DNA of 64,000 nt from Neobacillus cucumis. GTDB taxonomy: Bacteria > Bacillota > Bacilli > Bacillales_B > DSM-18226. A model generated the notes under the pieces. That model was not told the DNA's origin, made no database searches, and saw only the letters and a program-made list of their open reading frames with translations. Shown one piece after another: positions 26,701 to 36,874 of this stretch (the first letter of the stretch is position 1; each line of letters opens with the position of its first letter). The DNA lies in contig NZ_JAMBOH010000003.1 in assembly GCF_023715505.1 (NCBI RefSeq), positions 375,805-439,804 on the forward strand. Reading direction: 5' to 3'. A program made the translations under genes and the position numbers.

Positions 26701-28321
26701 CGCTTTGCCTCCTTCTTGGCAGCTTAAATTTAGTGAGGACACGCTCAATTCTATTCCCGAATAATCGGGTTGCAAGTCCGGATTTTAATCCTAGATAAAA
26801 ATAGATGGCTGCTCCTGCAAAGGCACTTATTAAAATAATTAAGACAGATTGCATTTTAGATGCCGGAGATAAAAACAACGTTAAAAATTTATACATAAAC
26901 TCCGTTCCAGCCCACATACAGCCCGCAAAAATAATAATCAATAAGCTTCTCCGCCAAACAAATCGATATTGATAGCGGGAGAAATATTTGATGACAATTA
27001 AATTAATAATAATCGAGGCCGAGTAGCCAATCGCTGTTGCCAATACAGCCCCTCTTGTTTCAAACATCTTTACTAATGGAATATTAAGAGATAGTTTAAC
27101 CAATAGTCCAACTAGTAAGCTTAAAATCGTATACCGCTGTTCATTAATCCCTTGCATAATTGCAGCCGTCACCGAATAAAGAGAAAAAAGGATGGCTACT
27201 GGCGCATAGGCACCTAAAACCTGTGTCCCAAGGGCATCATGCTCATAAAAAGCCGTATAAACTGGTTCTGCTAATAACGATAGCCCAATCGCCGCAGGCA
27301 GTGTTAAAAATAATAACACCTGAAAGGTTTGATTCAATTGATTAGTCAAGTTTTTACGGTCATTCTCAACATATGCCTTCGTAATGCTCGGGACAAGGGT
27401 TAACGAAAAGGCAGTCGCTAAAGAAACAGGAATAATCACAATTTTATGCGACTCGAAGTTCAGAATCCCAAAAGCCGTCTCGGCCAATTTTTTTGTCGTT
27501 CCCATATCTACTAAGGCCTTGGTGAGGGTGAATTGATCGATAAGTTGGAATAATGGATTAGCAATCCCTACAAATACAAAGGGGGCCGCATAGATAAAAA
27601 TTTCTTTATAAATCTCTTTCAGCGAAATATTGACCGTACCTTTATCTTGCTCCAAAAGCTCATCTAAATATGGCTTCCGTTTATACCAATACCAAAATAG
27701 GACAGCAAGGCCTCCAATCGCCCCTACAAAAGCGGCAAAAGTGGCGACACTTACAGCGGTTACCATCGACCCGCTTAAAAATTTTAAGACTACATAAGCA
27801 CCTACCAGCGTGAATAGTATCCTAACAATTTGTTCGACAACCTGTGATGCTGCAGATGGCCCCATCGATTGATGCCCCTGAAAATATCCTCTGATCAAGC
27901 TCATAAAGGGAACAAGAATTAAGGCAAAACTGACTGCCCTCATGACGGTTATCACATCATCCAATTGACCCTTTCCTGGATTACTCATTTCTGCTAATAG
28001 AGGGGCTGCTAAATACATAATTAAAAATGCAGCAAAACCAGTTAAAGACATCACCATTAATCCGGATTTGAACAATTTTCTGCCTACAGCATATTCTTCA
28101 AGTGCATTATACTTTGCAATAAATTTTGAAACAGCCAGTGGTACACCTGCCGTTGCGATACTTATGAATATGGTGTAAGGGACGTATCCATAAGAATAAA
28201 GCTGTGTCCCATGTTTTCCAACAATTTGATAAAACGGTATAACATAAATAAGTCCGATTACTTTAGAAAGTATGGTTCCGAGCGTTAATATAAACGTTCC
28301 TCTTAAAAGCTTAGACTGCAT
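26690..28321 (-). CDS. ytgP: YtgP, MOP-superfamily polysaccharide/lipid flippase
   Basis: A 543-residue integral membrane protein with about 14 hydrophobic segments, of the SpoVB/MurJ-like branch of the MOP superfamily. The N terminus (LRGTFILTLGTILSKVIGLIYVIPFY) and LIRGYFQGHQSMGPSAASQVVEQIVR are family hallmarks. B. subtilis YtgP (also called Amj-independent MurJ) can flip lipid II. It is followed by, and overlaps, the pseudouridine synthase gene. Basic C-terminal tail (KFKLPRRRQ). Confidence 0.93.
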   Translation of the reverse strand: MQSKLLRGTFILTLGTILSKVIGLIYVIPFYQIVGKHGTQLYSYGYVPYTIFISIATAGVPLAVSKFIAKYNALEEYAVGRKLFKSGLMVMSLTGFAAFLIMYLAAPLLAEMSNPGKGQLDDVITVMRAVSFALILVPFMSLIRGYFQGHQSMGPSAASQVVEQIVRILFTLVGAYVVLKFLSGSMVTAVSVATFAAFVGAIGGLAVLFWYWYKRKPYLDELLEQDKGTVNISLKEIYKEIFIYAAPFVFVGIANPLFQLIDQFTLTKALVDMGTTKKLAETAFGILNFESHKIVIIPVSLATAFSLTLVPSITKAYVENDRKNLTNQLNQTFQVLLFLTLPAAIGLSLLAEPVYTAFYEHDALGTQVLGAYAPVAILFSLYSVTAAIMQGINEQRYTILSLLVGLLVKLSLNIPLVKMFETRGAVLATAIGYSASIIINLIVIKYFSRYQYRFVWRRSLLIIIFAGCMWAGTEFMYKFLTLFLSPASKMQSVLIILISAFAGAAIYFYLGLKSGLATRLFGNRIERVLTKFKLPRRRQSVEN

Positions 28322-28524
28322 AAAATCCCTTCCTACCCGAAAAGATACGTTAATAAATTCACAAGAATAATCGACGTTTTTTGCGCACTATTAGTAGTTT
28401 ACAACTTCTTTCCCTCCGATGCCACTCACAACCGAGTTAATTCACTTAAAAAAATGACTTTTTTCGTTTTAATTTCACAAGTTATGTTTATAATGAAATG
28501 AATAAATTAAAGTTGGTGGATAAA

Positions 28525-29799
28525 ATGGATTACGATTGTATAGTCATCGGCGGCGGTCCTTCCGGATTAATGGCGGCCATTGCAGCTGGTGAAAAGGGAG
28601 CAAGAGTCCTCTTAATCGATAAAGGAGATAAACTCGGCCGAAAACTAGCCATTTCCGGAGGGGGACGCTGTAATGTGACGAACAGGCTACCGGTTGACGA
28701 AATCATTAAGCACTTGCCAGGCAACGGAAAATTCTTATATAGTGCCTTTTCTATCTTCAGTAATGAAGATATTATTCGCTTTTTTGAAAAGCTGGGAATT
28801 GAATTAAAAGAAGAAGATCACGGGCGGATGTTTCCAGTTAGCAATAAAGCCCAATCTGTGGTTGATGCCCTTCTAGAACAGCTCGAAAAACTGCGTGTAA
28901 GAGTCTTCAAAAATAGTCCTGTCGCAGACGTCCTTTATGAAAATGGACATGTTTCTTCCGTTTTGCTAAAAGATGGACAACAAATATCTACCAAATCAGT
29001 TGTGATCGCTGTGGGTGGAAAATCAGTCCCACACACGGGGTCTACTGGTGATGGTTACGCCTGGGCTGCAAAAGCAGGACATACAATCACTGAATTGTTC
29101 CCTACCGAGGTACCAGTGACATCAAGCGAGCCCTTTATTAAAAAGAAAACACTGCAAGGATTATCGTTAAGGGATATTAATCTTAGTGTGCTAAATCCGA
29201 AAGGCAAACCCTTGATTTCGCATCGGATGGATATGCTGTTTACCCATTTTGGCGTGAGCGGCCCGGCAGTTTTGCGTTGCAGTCAATTTGTTGTAAAGGC
29301 AATGAAAAAGTGGAATTTAAAAGAAGTAACGATGAGCCTTGATGCCGTTCCAGACCGAGCAGAGGAAGAAATTTTTCAAGAGATTGTCAAACTGGTAAAA
29401 AGCGAACCTAAAAAAAGTATCAAAAATACCTTAAAGGGAATGGTACCTGAGCGTTATCTTCTATTTCTGCTAGAAATGAATGATATTGATCCTTCTGAGC
29501 AAGGAGGCACCATTTCTAACGAAAAAATCCGTGCGTTTGCAAAGGGCTGCAAGCAATTCCAATTCAAAGTGAATGGCACCCTTCCGCTCGAAAAGGCATT
29601 TGTGACGGGCGGCGGAGTTACCGTAAAAGAGATCGAGCCGCAAACGATGGCCTCAAAATTGATGGAGGGTCTTTATTTTTGTGGGGAAATCCTAGATATT
29701 CACGGTTACACAGGCGGGTATAACATTACATCAGCCTTGGTAACTGGAAGGCTTGCTGGAACCAATGCAGCTCTGTCTGCCAAAAATAATCGGGCGTGA
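28525..29799 (+). CDS. ytfP: YtfP, HI0933/BaiN-family flavoprotein
   Basis: About 424 residues. The N-terminal dinucleotide fold [19 protein letters not shown] binds [18 protein letters not shown] is the family signature, and the C terminus holds [19 protein letters not shown] (second FAD motif). Substrate unknown. The ATG at 28525 follows GTTGGTGG; a frame back to 28498 has no ribosome binding site. It is divergent from ytgP, as in B. subtilis. Confidence 0.93.
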   Translation: MDYDCIVIGGGPSGLMAAIAAGEKGARVLLIDKGDKLGRKLAISGGGRCNVTNRLPVDEIIKHLPGNGKFLYSAFSIFSNEDIIRFFEKLGIELKEEDHGRMFPVSNKAQSVVDALLEQLEKLRVRVFKNSPVADVLYENGHVSSVLLKDGQQISTKSVVIAVGGKSVPHTGSTGDGYAWAAKAGHTITELFPTEVPVTSSEPFIKKKTLQGLSLRDINLSVLNPKGKPLISHRMDMLFTHFGVSGPAVLRCSQFVVKAMKKWNLKEVTMSLDAVPDRAEEEIFQEIVKLVKSEPKKSIKNTLKGMVPERYLLFLLEMNDIDPSEQGGTISNEKIRAFAKGCKQFQFKVNGTLPLEKAFVTGGGVTVKEIEPQTMASKLMEGLYFCGEILDIHGYTGGYNITSALVTGRLAGTNAALSAKNNRA

Positions 29800-30218
29800 A
29801 GGGCTCTACTTGTTCTTGTATAACCAACTTTCAGGGATTCATAGGGGGATCGTGAGCGGCCTGGTGTCTTTAGTCAGGGCTGGATAAATTAAAAGGGCAA
29901 GCCAGGCAAAGCATGAAGTAACTCTGTCTTGATAGATTTTTAACCCAATCGTTTCTGAACCTGTGGTTGTGTCCGGACACGAGGCAAGTTCAGACTGCTT
30001 TGACTAATTTATTCACGTAATTATCCGAACCTGCCTCTACTTCTAACTATACACCAAAAAGACAGATCTATTAGGCTTTATAACGGGTTAACATTTAAGG
30101 TACAAGTAAGGGAAAATAGGTCAAATCGCTGACTCATTCGCAAGGTTTTCCCAACCAAATTCTCAAGACAAATCACATATGGACTTGACGACTGGAATTG
30201 GTTTGATAGAGTATCTTA
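29800..30218. other. Gene-free stretch before the first tandem array
   Basis: No plausible coding sequence, tRNA or clear terminator is seen. Short inverted pairs such as GAACCTG with CAGGTTC-like segments exist around 29955-30040, but nothing convincing. Confidence 0.4.
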
Positions 30219-30460
30219 GGTAGTCAATCGAGGCTATTGACTACCGTAATTGGGAAAAAAGAGCATTTTGGGTAGTCAATCGAGGCTATTGACTACCGTG
30301 ATTGGGAGAAAAGAGTATTTTGGGTAGTCAATCGAGGCTATTGACTACCGTGATTGGGAAAAAAGAGTATTTTGGGTAGTCAATCGAGGCTATTGACTAC
30401 CGTGATTGGGAAAAAGGAGCATTTTGGGTAGTCAATGATTGATACTGGCTACTCAAATAT
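30219..30460. repeat. Tandem array of a 52-bp hairpin unit (four full copies plus a degenerate fifth)
   Basis: GGTAGTCAAT begins at 30219, 30271, 30323, 30375 and 30427, always exactly 52 bases apart. Each full unit holds a perfect hairpin, GGTAGTCAAT-cgaggct-ATTGACTACC (10-bp stem, 7-base loop), followed by a 25-base linker of the form GTGATTGGGAAAAAAGAG. Units differ by one to three bases; the fifth copy has lost the second arm. 52 is not a multiple of three and no frame runs through, so it is not a repeat protein. It lies between ytfP and cse60 in a long gene-free region. Confidence 0.97.
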
Positions 30461-30746
30461 AAATGAAAACAACAAAAGTTAACCACAATACAATCCTCCT
30501 CTTTATTCACGCTAAAAATCACTTCAAATTCGCATACTCTCCAATAATTATTTCACAGTTTAGAATAACTACGTGATTTCGGATGTGGAAAAGAAGTAAA
30601 AACCGCAAAATGTCTTGATATAACAACAAAAAACACACTGCCATTTCCTATGGGAAATCCAGTGTGTTTTACTTTGTTTGGAAAATTTGCTCCTCTAAAG
30701 TGAACCCGTTATTAAGTGTTAATACTATGTTCTTACCTTTTGAGAT
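30461..30746. terminator. Gene-free flank with a strong hairpin (cse60 terminator)
   Basis: Mostly featureless. At 30629-30671 AAAACACACTG pairs with CAGTGTGTTTT around an inner pair ATTTCC/GGAAAT, giving a long nested hairpin ending in T-runs on both strands. It is the probable end of the cse60 transcript on the minus strand. Confidence 0.6.
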
Positions 30747-30932
30747 TCACGATCGATAAATAATCATTGCGGAAAAGCAGTAAATCTGCTCTTCCTCTTC
30801 TTCTTCTGTCATTGCCGCCACATTGTACTTGATATCGACAAGGCTTTGATCATCTATTCCTTTTAAAAATCGATTCATCTCTTTTTCTAAATCTTTTTCA
30901 TGCTCCCGGTCAAATAACTTTACTTGGATCAC
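30747..30932 (-). CDS. cse60: Cse60-type sporulation protein
   Basis: 61 residues starting with GTG after GGGAGAGAGA. The sequence VKLFDREHEKDLEKEMNRFL, then VDIKYNVAAM and YCFSAMIIYR matches the Cse60/YteV family expressed under sigma-E in the mother cell during sporulation. The EEEEEE run before QIYCFSA is typical. Biochemical role unknown. Its presence supports a spore-forming host. Located near ytfP, as in B. subtilis. Confidence 0.9.
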   Translation of the reverse strand: MIQVKLFDREHEKDLEKEMNRFLKGIDDQSLVDIKYNVAAMTEEEEEEQIYCFSAMIIYRS

Positions 30933-31074
30933 AAGTCTCTCTCCCTCTCTTTTTTTCTACTAGTATTCTCACTTTTTCAGAATTTTAAAAATAAATAACT
31001 ATAAAAGTTAAGGTTATTTTAAGTTTGAACATGTAAACTCCCTTTTGAGGTCAATATGGAAAGGAGTAGCTCAG

Positions 31075-31473
31075 GTGGATAAAAAACAAAAGATTTCTTG
31101 GGGAGTCAGCTTCGGCAGCTTAGCACTTGTAGCAGGAATGGTCTCCTATCTTGGGTTATCAAACGGCGGTAATAACAACAATCAAGTAGCTACTAATCAA
31201 GGACAACTATCAAATAACAATACAAATCAGCAGCCCTCCCAAGGGGGATCTAATTCGCAACAAGATCAGCAATCCGGACAGGATTTGAATAATTCCTGGG
31301 GCGGGGACAGTACTTCGCAATTTGACCAAAATCAGCAAACACCGGATACAAACACTGATAACAGTGGACAAGGCTTTGATAATAGCAATCAACAACAGGA
31401 TCAATTCGGTAACAGCGGAGAAACATTTTCTGGTCATCATCATGGATTTGATACCACTACAGGTGGAACCTGA
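31075..31473 (+). CDS. Q/N-rich single-pass membrane protein of unknown function
   Basis: 132 residues beginning with GTG at 31075, eight bases after GGAAAGGAG. A short basic N terminus (DKKQK) precedes one membrane segment (about 8-28, WGVSFGSLALVAGMVSYLGL). The remaining ~100 residues are low-complexity and dominated by Asn, Gln, Ser, Gly and Asp, ending in a His-rich GHHHGFDTTTGG. N-terminal orientation suggests an exposed outer tail. No family is recognised; the tail may bind surfaces or metal ions through the histidines. It is alone on the plus strand between cse60 and ytwF. Confidence 0.8.
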   Translation: MDKKQKISWGVSFGSLALVAGMVSYLGLSNGGNNNNQVATNQGQLSNNNTNQQPSQGGSNSQQDQQSGQDLNNSWGGDSTSQFDQNQQTPDTNTDNSGQGFDNSNQQQDQFGNSGETFSGHHHGFDTTTGGT

Positions 31474-31509
31474 TTGGCAGTTTGAGAACACCTTTTTGCT
31501 GCTTAGAAC

Positions 31510-31686
31510 AAAAGCGCAAGCGCCTTGAACAGCTCCGACAAGCATAAGTCTCTCAGGGAAAGAAGGCGTTCTTTGCCTTCATTCCTGAGTGGCTGTAGAC
31601 CATCGAGGGGCTAGGCGCTGGAACTGGACGTCGATAGTCCAGTTATTAAGAGTTATCCAGAAGCGAAAATTTTATAATTTCTTTAA
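31510..31686. repeat. Dispersed palindromic repeat, copy A
   Basis: Starts AAAGCGCAAGCGCCTTG and contains CTGTAGACCATCGAGGGG then CTAGGCGCTGGA, shared almost base for base with the copy at 63.5 kb. The ends are complementary (AGCGCCT with AGGCGCT, AGC-CC with GGGGCT), and an inner hairpin (AAGAAGGCG with GCCTTC) sits between. The 3' tail (AATTTTATAATTTCTTTA) is a degenerate form of the tail of the other two copies. Confidence 0.75.
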
Positions 31687-31690
31687 CGAT

Positions 31691-31722
31691 GAAAAAAACC
31701 GATTCCAAAACGGAATCGGTTA
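31691..31722 (-). terminator. ytwF-leuS terminator
   Basis: ACCGATTCC and GGAATCGGT form a 9-10-bp stem; on the minus strand it is followed by seven T residues. It overlaps the ytwF stop codon. Confidence 0.85.
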
Positions 31723-32034
31723 TTCTGTGTATTCAGTTTCAAATGGCCAAGCCAGCATTCCGCCAATCATATTACGGACTTTGTAACCTTGTTCTTGAAG
31801 ATAATGACAGACGTTACCACTGCGGTGACTGGAACGGCAAATAAAAATATATTCCTTATCTTTATCAAAATAGTCTAGGTTAGCAGGAATATCCCCCATC
31901 CGAATATGCTTTGCCCCCGGGATCATTCCAAAAACTACTTCCTCATCTTCCCGTACATCGACAAGCTCCAGTTTTTCCCCTGCCTCGAGCTTTTTTTGTA
32001 ATTCTTCTGGTGTAATCACGTTAATTTCTTCCAT
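31720..32034 (-). CDS. ytwF: YtwF, single-domain rhodanese
   Basis: 104 residues. A rhodanese fold with the active-site cysteine in YIFICRSSHRSGNV, preceded by LVDVREDEEVVFGMIPGAKHI, the usual first motif. The ATG at 32034 (MEEINVITPEE) has AAAGGG nine bases upstream; longer starts place the site inside the coding region. It lies directly downstream of leuS on the same strand and shares its terminator, as in B. subtilis. It likely transfers sulfane sulfur; partner unknown. Confidence 0.92.
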   Translation of the reverse strand: MEEINVITPEELQKKLEAGEKLELVDVREDEEVVFGMIPGAKHIRMGDIPANLDYFDKDKEYIFICRSSHRSGNVCHYLQEQGYKVRNMIGGMLAWPFETEYTE

Positions 32035-32098
32035 CCCATTCATCCCTTTCAGTAAAACATCCCCCATTTTACAGGAGGATGTTCAATTTTCATGCAGA

Positions 32099-34516
32099 CT
32101 AATTCGCAACGATATTAACTAATTTACCAGGTACCGTAATCACTTTGCGAATCGTCTTACCCTCGATTTGTTCCTTGACACGATCATCATCCATTGCAAT
32201 TCCTTCCAATGCCTCTTTCGTTGCATCTGTTGGAACTTTTAACTTCGTTTTGACTTTGCCATTTACTTGAATGACAATCTCAATTTCATCATCGACTAAT
32301 TTCGCTTCATCATATGCAGGCCAAGCTTCATAAGAGATGGTGCCGCTATGTCCCAGTTTTTCCCATAGCTCTTCAGCGATATGCGGACAAACTGGGGCTA
32401 GTAACTTTACAAAGCCTTCGATGTAATCCTTTGGAAGAACGGTTGCTTTATATGCTTCATTGATGAATACCATCATTTGTGAAATGGCTGTATTAAATCT
32501 TAATCCTTCATAATCCTCGGTAACTTTTTTCACAGTCTGATGGTACGTTTTTTCAAGGTTTGATGCTTCTTCATTTGACTGGATTTTCGGACTTAACTCG
32601 CCGTTTTCTTCCACTAACAGGCGCCAAATTCGATCTAAGAACCTGCGGGATCCATCTAAACCATTGGTCGACCACGCAATCGATGCATCAAGCGGCCCCA
32701 TAAACATTTCGTATAAACGAAGGGTATCGGCACCGTGGCTTTCAATGATGTCATCAGGGTTGACAACATTTCCTTTTGATTTACTCATCTTTTCATTGCC
32801 TTCGCCTAAGATCATTCCTTGGTTAAAAAGCTTTTGGAATGGTTCTTTGGTTGGCACCACACCGATGTCATACAAGAACTTATGCCAGAAACGTGCATAT
32901 AGCAAGTGAAGCACGGCATGTTCGGCACCGCCAATGTAAATATCAACTGGAAGCCAATGATTTAATTTTTCTTGTGATGCTAGTTCTTGATCATTTTCTG
33001 GATCAATATATCGTAAATAGTACCAGCAGCTTCCTGCCCATTGCGGCATGGTATTTGTTTCACGGCGGCCTTTTTTACCTGTTTTTGGATCAACAACATT
33101 TACCCAGTCCTCAATGTTAGCAAGTGGTGATTCTCCAGTTCCAGACGGTTTGATGTCTGTTGTTTTTGGTAAGGTTAACGGCAGCTGGTCTTCCGGAACG
33201 GCTGTCATCGTGCCATCTTCCCAATGGATTATTGGAATTGGCTCGCCCCAATAACGCTGACGGCTGAATAACCAGTCACGTAAACGGTAAGTAACCTTCT
33301 TCGTACCAATTCCTTTTTCTTCTAACCAGGCGATCATTTTTGAAATGGCCTCTTCTTTATCTAAGCCATTTAAGAACTCAGAGTTAATATGCTCACCGTC
33401 ACCAGTGTAGGCTTCTTTCTCCACATCTCCGCCTGCGACGACTGGCCTAATTGGTAAGTTGAAAACTTTAGCAAATTCATAGTCACGTTCATCATGGGCA
33501 GGGACAGCCATAATCGCACCTGTTCCATAGCTTACTAATACATAGTCAGCGATCCAGATTGGCATTTTTTCGCCATTTGCAGGATTAATGGCATACGCAC
33601 CGGTAAATACACCTGTTTTCTCTTTCGCTAGGTCTGTACGCTCTAGGTCGCTCTTCATTTTAACTTTATCTAAGTAGGCATCAACAGCTGCACGCTGCTC
33701 TTCTGTTGTAATTTTTCCAACAAAGGCATGCTCAGGAGCCAGCACTGCATAAGTTGCACCGAATAAAGTATCTGGACGTGTTGTGAACACGGTAAAAGTT
33801 TCATCATGTCCATCGATTTTGAAAGTGACTTCGGCTCCCTCAGAGCGGCCAATCCAGTTTCGCTGCATTTCTTTTAAACTTTCCGGCCAATCTAACTCTT
33901 CTAAATCCTCAAGTAAACGGTCACCATAAGCAGTTATTTTTAACATCCATTGCTTCATCGGACGGCGCTCAACCGGATGGCCGCCGCGTTCACTTTTTCC
34001 GTCAATTACTTCTTCATTGGCTAAAACTGTTCCAAGTGCCGGGCACCAGTTGACGGCTACTTCATCAATATAGGCTAGCCCTTTTTCCCACAACTTTAAG
34101 AAAATCCACTGAGTCCATTTGTAATAGTCAGGATCCGTTGTGTTCACTTCACGATCCCAGTCATATGAAAAACCTAGTGATTTAATTTGTCGGCGGAACG
34201 TATTTATGTTCTTTTCTGTGAATTCTGCAGGGTCGTTACCTGTATCTAATGCATACTGTTCAGCAGGCAATCCAAAGGCATCCCAGCCCATTGGATGAAG
34301 AACATTATAGCCTTGCATCCTTTTTAAACGGGAAAGAATATCTGTTGCCGTATATCCTTCTGGGTGACCTACATGAAGCCCTGCACCGGATGGATATGGA
34401 AACATATCTAAGGCATAGAATTTCCGTTTATCATATTCTTCGCTCGTTTTGAACGTTTTTTCTTCTTCCCACTTTTTTTGCCACTTTTGCTCGATTTGTT
34501 CGTGATTAAAGCTCAT
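32099..34516 (-). CDS. leuS: Leucyl-tRNA synthetase LeuS
   Basis: Charges tRNA-Leu. 805 residues, a normal bacterial class I synthetase. The HIGH motif appears as HVGH (48-51, [13 protein letters not shown]), and the KMSKS loop is [13 protein letters not shown] near 580. An editing (CP1) domain with the Thr-rich [15 protein letters not shown] and the leucine-specific region are present. Expression is probably set by the T-box leader upstream. Confidence 0.98.
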   Translation of the reverse strand: MSFNHEQIEQKWQKKWEEEKTFKTSEEYDKRKFYALDMFPYPSGAGLHVGHPEGYTATDILSRLKRMQGYNVLHPMGWDAFGLPAEQYALDTGNDPAEFTEKNINTFRRQIKSLGFSYDWDREVNTTDPDYYKWTQWIFLKLWEKGLAYIDEVAVNWCPALGTVLANEEVIDGKSERGGHPVERRPMKQWMLKITAYGDRLLEDLEELDWPESLKEMQRNWIGRSEGAEVTFKIDGHDETFTVFTTRPDTLFGATYAVLAPEHAFVGKITTEEQRAAVDAYLDKVKMKSDLERTDLAKEKTGVFTGAYAINPANGEKMPIWIADYVLVSYGTGAIMAVPAHDERDYEFAKVFNLPIRPVVAGGDVEKEAYTGDGEHINSEFLNGLDKEEAISKMIAWLEEKGIGTKKVTYRLRDWLFSRQRYWGEPIPIIHWEDGTMTAVPEDQLPLTLPKTTDIKPSGTGESPLANIEDWVNVVDPKTGKKGRRETNTMPQWAGSCWYYLRYIDPENDQELASQEKLNHWLPVDIYIGGAEHAVLHLLYARFWHKFLYDIGVVPTKEPFQKLFNQGMILGEGNEKMSKSKGNVVNPDDIIESHGADTLRLYEMFMGPLDASIAWSTNGLDGSRRFLDRIWRLLVEENGELSPKIQSNEEASNLEKTYHQTVKKVTEDYEGLRFNTAISQMMVFINEAYKATVLPKDYIEGFVKLLAPVCPHIAEELWEKLGHSGTISYEAWPAYDEAKLVDDEIEIVIQVNGKVKTKLKVPTDATKEALEGIAMDDDRVKEQIEGKTIRKVITVPGKLVNIVAN

Positions 34517-34535
34517 TTTTGATTTTCCTCCTATG

Positions 34536-34775
34536 ATAAATAAAAAAACCCCTCATCCCAAAAAGGGACGAGAGGATTATATGTATCTTCCCGCGGTACC
34601 ACCCACATTAGTGCCTAAACACTCGCTTCATTCAACCTTAACGCGGTAAACGGCAGACATTACTGTTTGTTCATATCTGCAACTCAAAGGCGAGTTCATG
34701 ATATACTCGGTTGACTTTCACCAGCCGTCAACTCTCTAATCTGTCGAGTATGAATCATTACTACTCCTGATCACT
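34536..34775 (-). promoter_or_regulatory. Leucine T-box riboswitch of leuS
   Basis: On the minus strand the leader contains the T-box core TGGGTGGTACCGCG and, just before leuS, a terminator CCTCTCGTCCC-TTTTT-GGGATGAGG with a following T-run. The specifier loop reads GAACTCGCC; the CUC at 34694-34692 is a leucine codon. Uncharged tRNA-Leu binding should stabilise the antiterminator and allow leuS transcription. Confidence 0.95.
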
Positions 34776-34802
34776 GTTTTTTTAATATAAAGTATTACGG
34801 TT

Positions 34803-34831
34803 ATTGTATTAAATTTTCTGCTACTATGCAA
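34803..34831 (-). promoter_or_regulatory. leuS promoter
   Basis: On the minus strand TTGCAT and TACAAT are 17 bases apart, placed just upstream of the T-box leader. Confidence 0.7.
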
Positions 34832-34883
34832 GCAAACATTTGCCTAAATTCAGGATGGACGGGTAAGGACTTTTTTAAACATG

Positions 34884-34912
34884 AAAAGCAGCTGACTATT
34901 GAAGTCAACTGC
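34884..34912 (-). terminator. cstA terminator
   Basis: GCAG-x-TGACT and AGTCA-x-CTGC form an interrupted 10-bp stem directly past the cstA stop, followed on the minus strand by TTTT. Confidence 0.65.
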
Positions 34913-34921
34913 CCCATTTTT

Positions 34922-36715
34922 CTATGCAACCCTTGAACCAAATTGAAAACGCGGAGAATTCCACATCGTAGTCCATTTCTTAAATGCTGTCACCATAATA
35001 ATAATCCCAAGGACTAGCATGATAATAGATAGAACACCATTCAAGACACTGTACCCTGCTGCGGCTGGATTTAAGTAGACGTTTTTGACCATCCAATAAC
35101 CGGCATAGTTAACGGTAACAAATAAATACGCGAGAGGTATTAAACAAGTAAACATGTACCACCGTTTATCGGCAACCTTTAGAATAACGGTTGCACCAAT
35201 GATTAGACCAATGGAGGCCATTAACTGATTGGATACTCCAAACAGGGCCCAAACCGAACCGATGTCTCCTGAGTAGAGTAGATATCCCCATATAAAGCAG
35301 GCTAAAGCACTTGCAAAAATGGAGCCTGGCAGCCAGTCTGTTTTTTTCAAAGGTTTATAGAATTCTCCAAAGAAATCTTGAATTAAATAACGGGCTACAC
35401 GTGTACCAGAGTCAATTGCCGTTAAAATAAAAACAGCCTCAAACATAATGACAAACTGGAAGAAGTAGGATGATAATTTCGCAAACCAAGGAATGGCAGT
35501 AAAGATATAGGTCATACCTACAGCTAGTGTTACCGCACCGCCTGTTCGTCCTTCCAAGTCAATTCCAATCTCCTGAGCAAGCTTTGGTAATTGGTCTACA
35601 TGCATTCCTAATGTTTTGAACACTTCTGGGGTAGAGTTAATCGCAAAATAATCGGCCGGCTGAAGCGCAGTTGCGGCAATTAATGCCATAATCCCAACGA
35701 CACATTCTACTAACATCGCTCCAAAACCAACCACCTTAATATCTGACCAGCGATCTAGCATTTTAGGCGTGGTACCTGAACCAACAAAGGCATGAAAACC
35801 AGAAATCGCACCACAAGCGATCGTTATCGAAATAAATGGCCAAACTGGACCAGCTATGACAGGACCGCCGCCTTGTGTAAACTTCGTAAATGCTGGCATG
35901 TGAATGGTCGGATTAATAATGAAAACTCCGATGATAAGGGCAATAAATACACCAATCTTCATAAAACTGCTTAAATAATCCCGTGGAGCAAGCAACAGCC
36001 ATACAGGCAGTGCCGCTGCAAAGAAAGCATAGATTGGCAGGATAATGGCTAATGTTTTGGTATCCAGTGTGAGCCAATCCCCAATTATCGTATCTTGAAT
36101 CATGGGTCCAACAAAGACACCGACCATGACTAGGATAAATCCTACTGTCGTAGTGATCTTTAAATTACCTGTTTTCTTATAAAAAATTCCTACTCCCATC
36201 GCAATGGGAATCGTAATTCCTACTGAAAAGGTTCCCCAAGGATTATTCTCTAGGGCATGAAGCACGACCATTGAAAGACCAGCCATTGTAATCGTAATAA
36301 TGAATAACATAGCAAGTCCAGTACAAAAACCTGCAACAGGACCTAATTCACCCTTTGCTACTTCCGATAAGGATTTCCCCTTTTTACGCATGGAAGCATA
36401 AAGTACCACAGCATCATGGACCGCACCCCCAATAACAGCTCCAATTAATAGCCAAAGTAAACTTGGCAAATAACCAAATTGTGCTGCCAGGATTGGCCCA
36501 ACAAGTGGACCTGCAGCCGCGATTGCGGCAAAGTGGTGGCCGAATGTCACCCATTTATTTGTTGGAACGTAGTCCTTTCCATCATTTAACTCGTGAGCCG
36601 GTGTCGGCTTGGAGTCATCTAACTTTAAGACCTTTGCAGCCATGAAAGTCCCGTATAGACGGTACGCAATCATTAAGATACAGATGGAGCCAATCACAAC
36701 TGAAACCGCATTCAT
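34922..36715 (-). CDS. cstA: CstA-family transporter (pyruvate or peptide)
   Basis: 597 residues with about 16-18 hydrophobic segments. CstA hallmarks include KWVTFGHHFAAIAAAGPLVGPILAAQFG near the N terminus and GFHAFVGSGTTPKMLDRW. Family members import peptides (CstA) or pyruvate (BtsT/YjiY). It is downstream of a LytS/LytT pair, the same association as btsSR with btsT in E. coli, where the sensor responds to pyruvate, so pyruvate uptake is a reasonable inference. A consensus cre site upstream points to catabolite repression. Confidence 0.93.
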   Translation of the reverse strand: MNAVSVVIGSICILMIAYRLYGTFMAAKVLKLDDSKPTPAHELNDGKDYVPTNKWVTFGHHFAAIAAAGPLVGPILAAQFGYLPSLLWLLIGAVIGGAVHDAVVLYASMRKKGKSLSEVAKGELGPVAGFCTGLAMLFIITITMAGLSMVVLHALENNPWGTFSVGITIPIAMGVGIFYKKTGNLKITTTVGFILVMVGVFVGPMIQDTIIGDWLTLDTKTLAIILPIYAFFAAALPVWLLLAPRDYLSSFMKIGVFIALIIGVFIINPTIHMPAFTKFTQGGGPVIAGPVWPFISITIACGAISGFHAFVGSGTTPKMLDRWSDIKVVGFGAMLVECVVGIMALIAATALQPADYFAINSTPEVFKTLGMHVDQLPKLAQEIGIDLEGRTGGAVTLAVGMTYIFTAIPWFAKLSSYFFQFVIMFEAVFILTAIDSGTRVARYLIQDFFGEFYKPLKKTDWLPGSIFASALACFIWGYLLYSGDIGSVWALFGVSNQLMASIGLIIGATVILKVADKRWYMFTCLIPLAYLFVTVNYAGYWMVKNVYLNPAAAGYSVLNGVLSIIMLVLGIIIMVTAFKKWTTMWNSPRFQFGSRVA

Positions 36716-36763
36716 TTTCTTTCATCCTCCCAAAATTTAATAGCTTATCTTAATCATATTAAA

Positions 36764-36777
36764 TGAAAACGATAACA
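36764..36777. promoter_or_regulatory. CcpA cre site upstream of cstA
   Basis: TGAAAACGATAACA fits the consensus TGWNANCGNTNWCA at every fixed position, about 50 bases upstream of the cstA start. Confidence 0.7.
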
Positions 36778-36837
36778 TGTGTTTTTCAAGATAAGTTGCG
36801 GTATTCTGGGGCTAAAAGACATAAATTCCGAATTGAA

Positions 36838-36874
36838 ATACAAAAAACAGCTGTCAAATTCCAAGCAGCTGTTT
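36838..36874 (-). terminator. Terminator after the LytT-type regulator
   Basis: On the minus strand AAACAGCTG and CAGCTGTTT pair, followed by TTTTGTATTT. It overlaps the regulator's stop codon and separates it from cstA, so cstA has its own promoter. Confidence 0.7.

Noticed and set aside
30219..30460. CRISPR array
   Set aside because: The linkers between palindromes are nearly identical rather than unique spacers, the period is set by the whole unit, and no cas genes are near. It is an ordinary tandem repeat.
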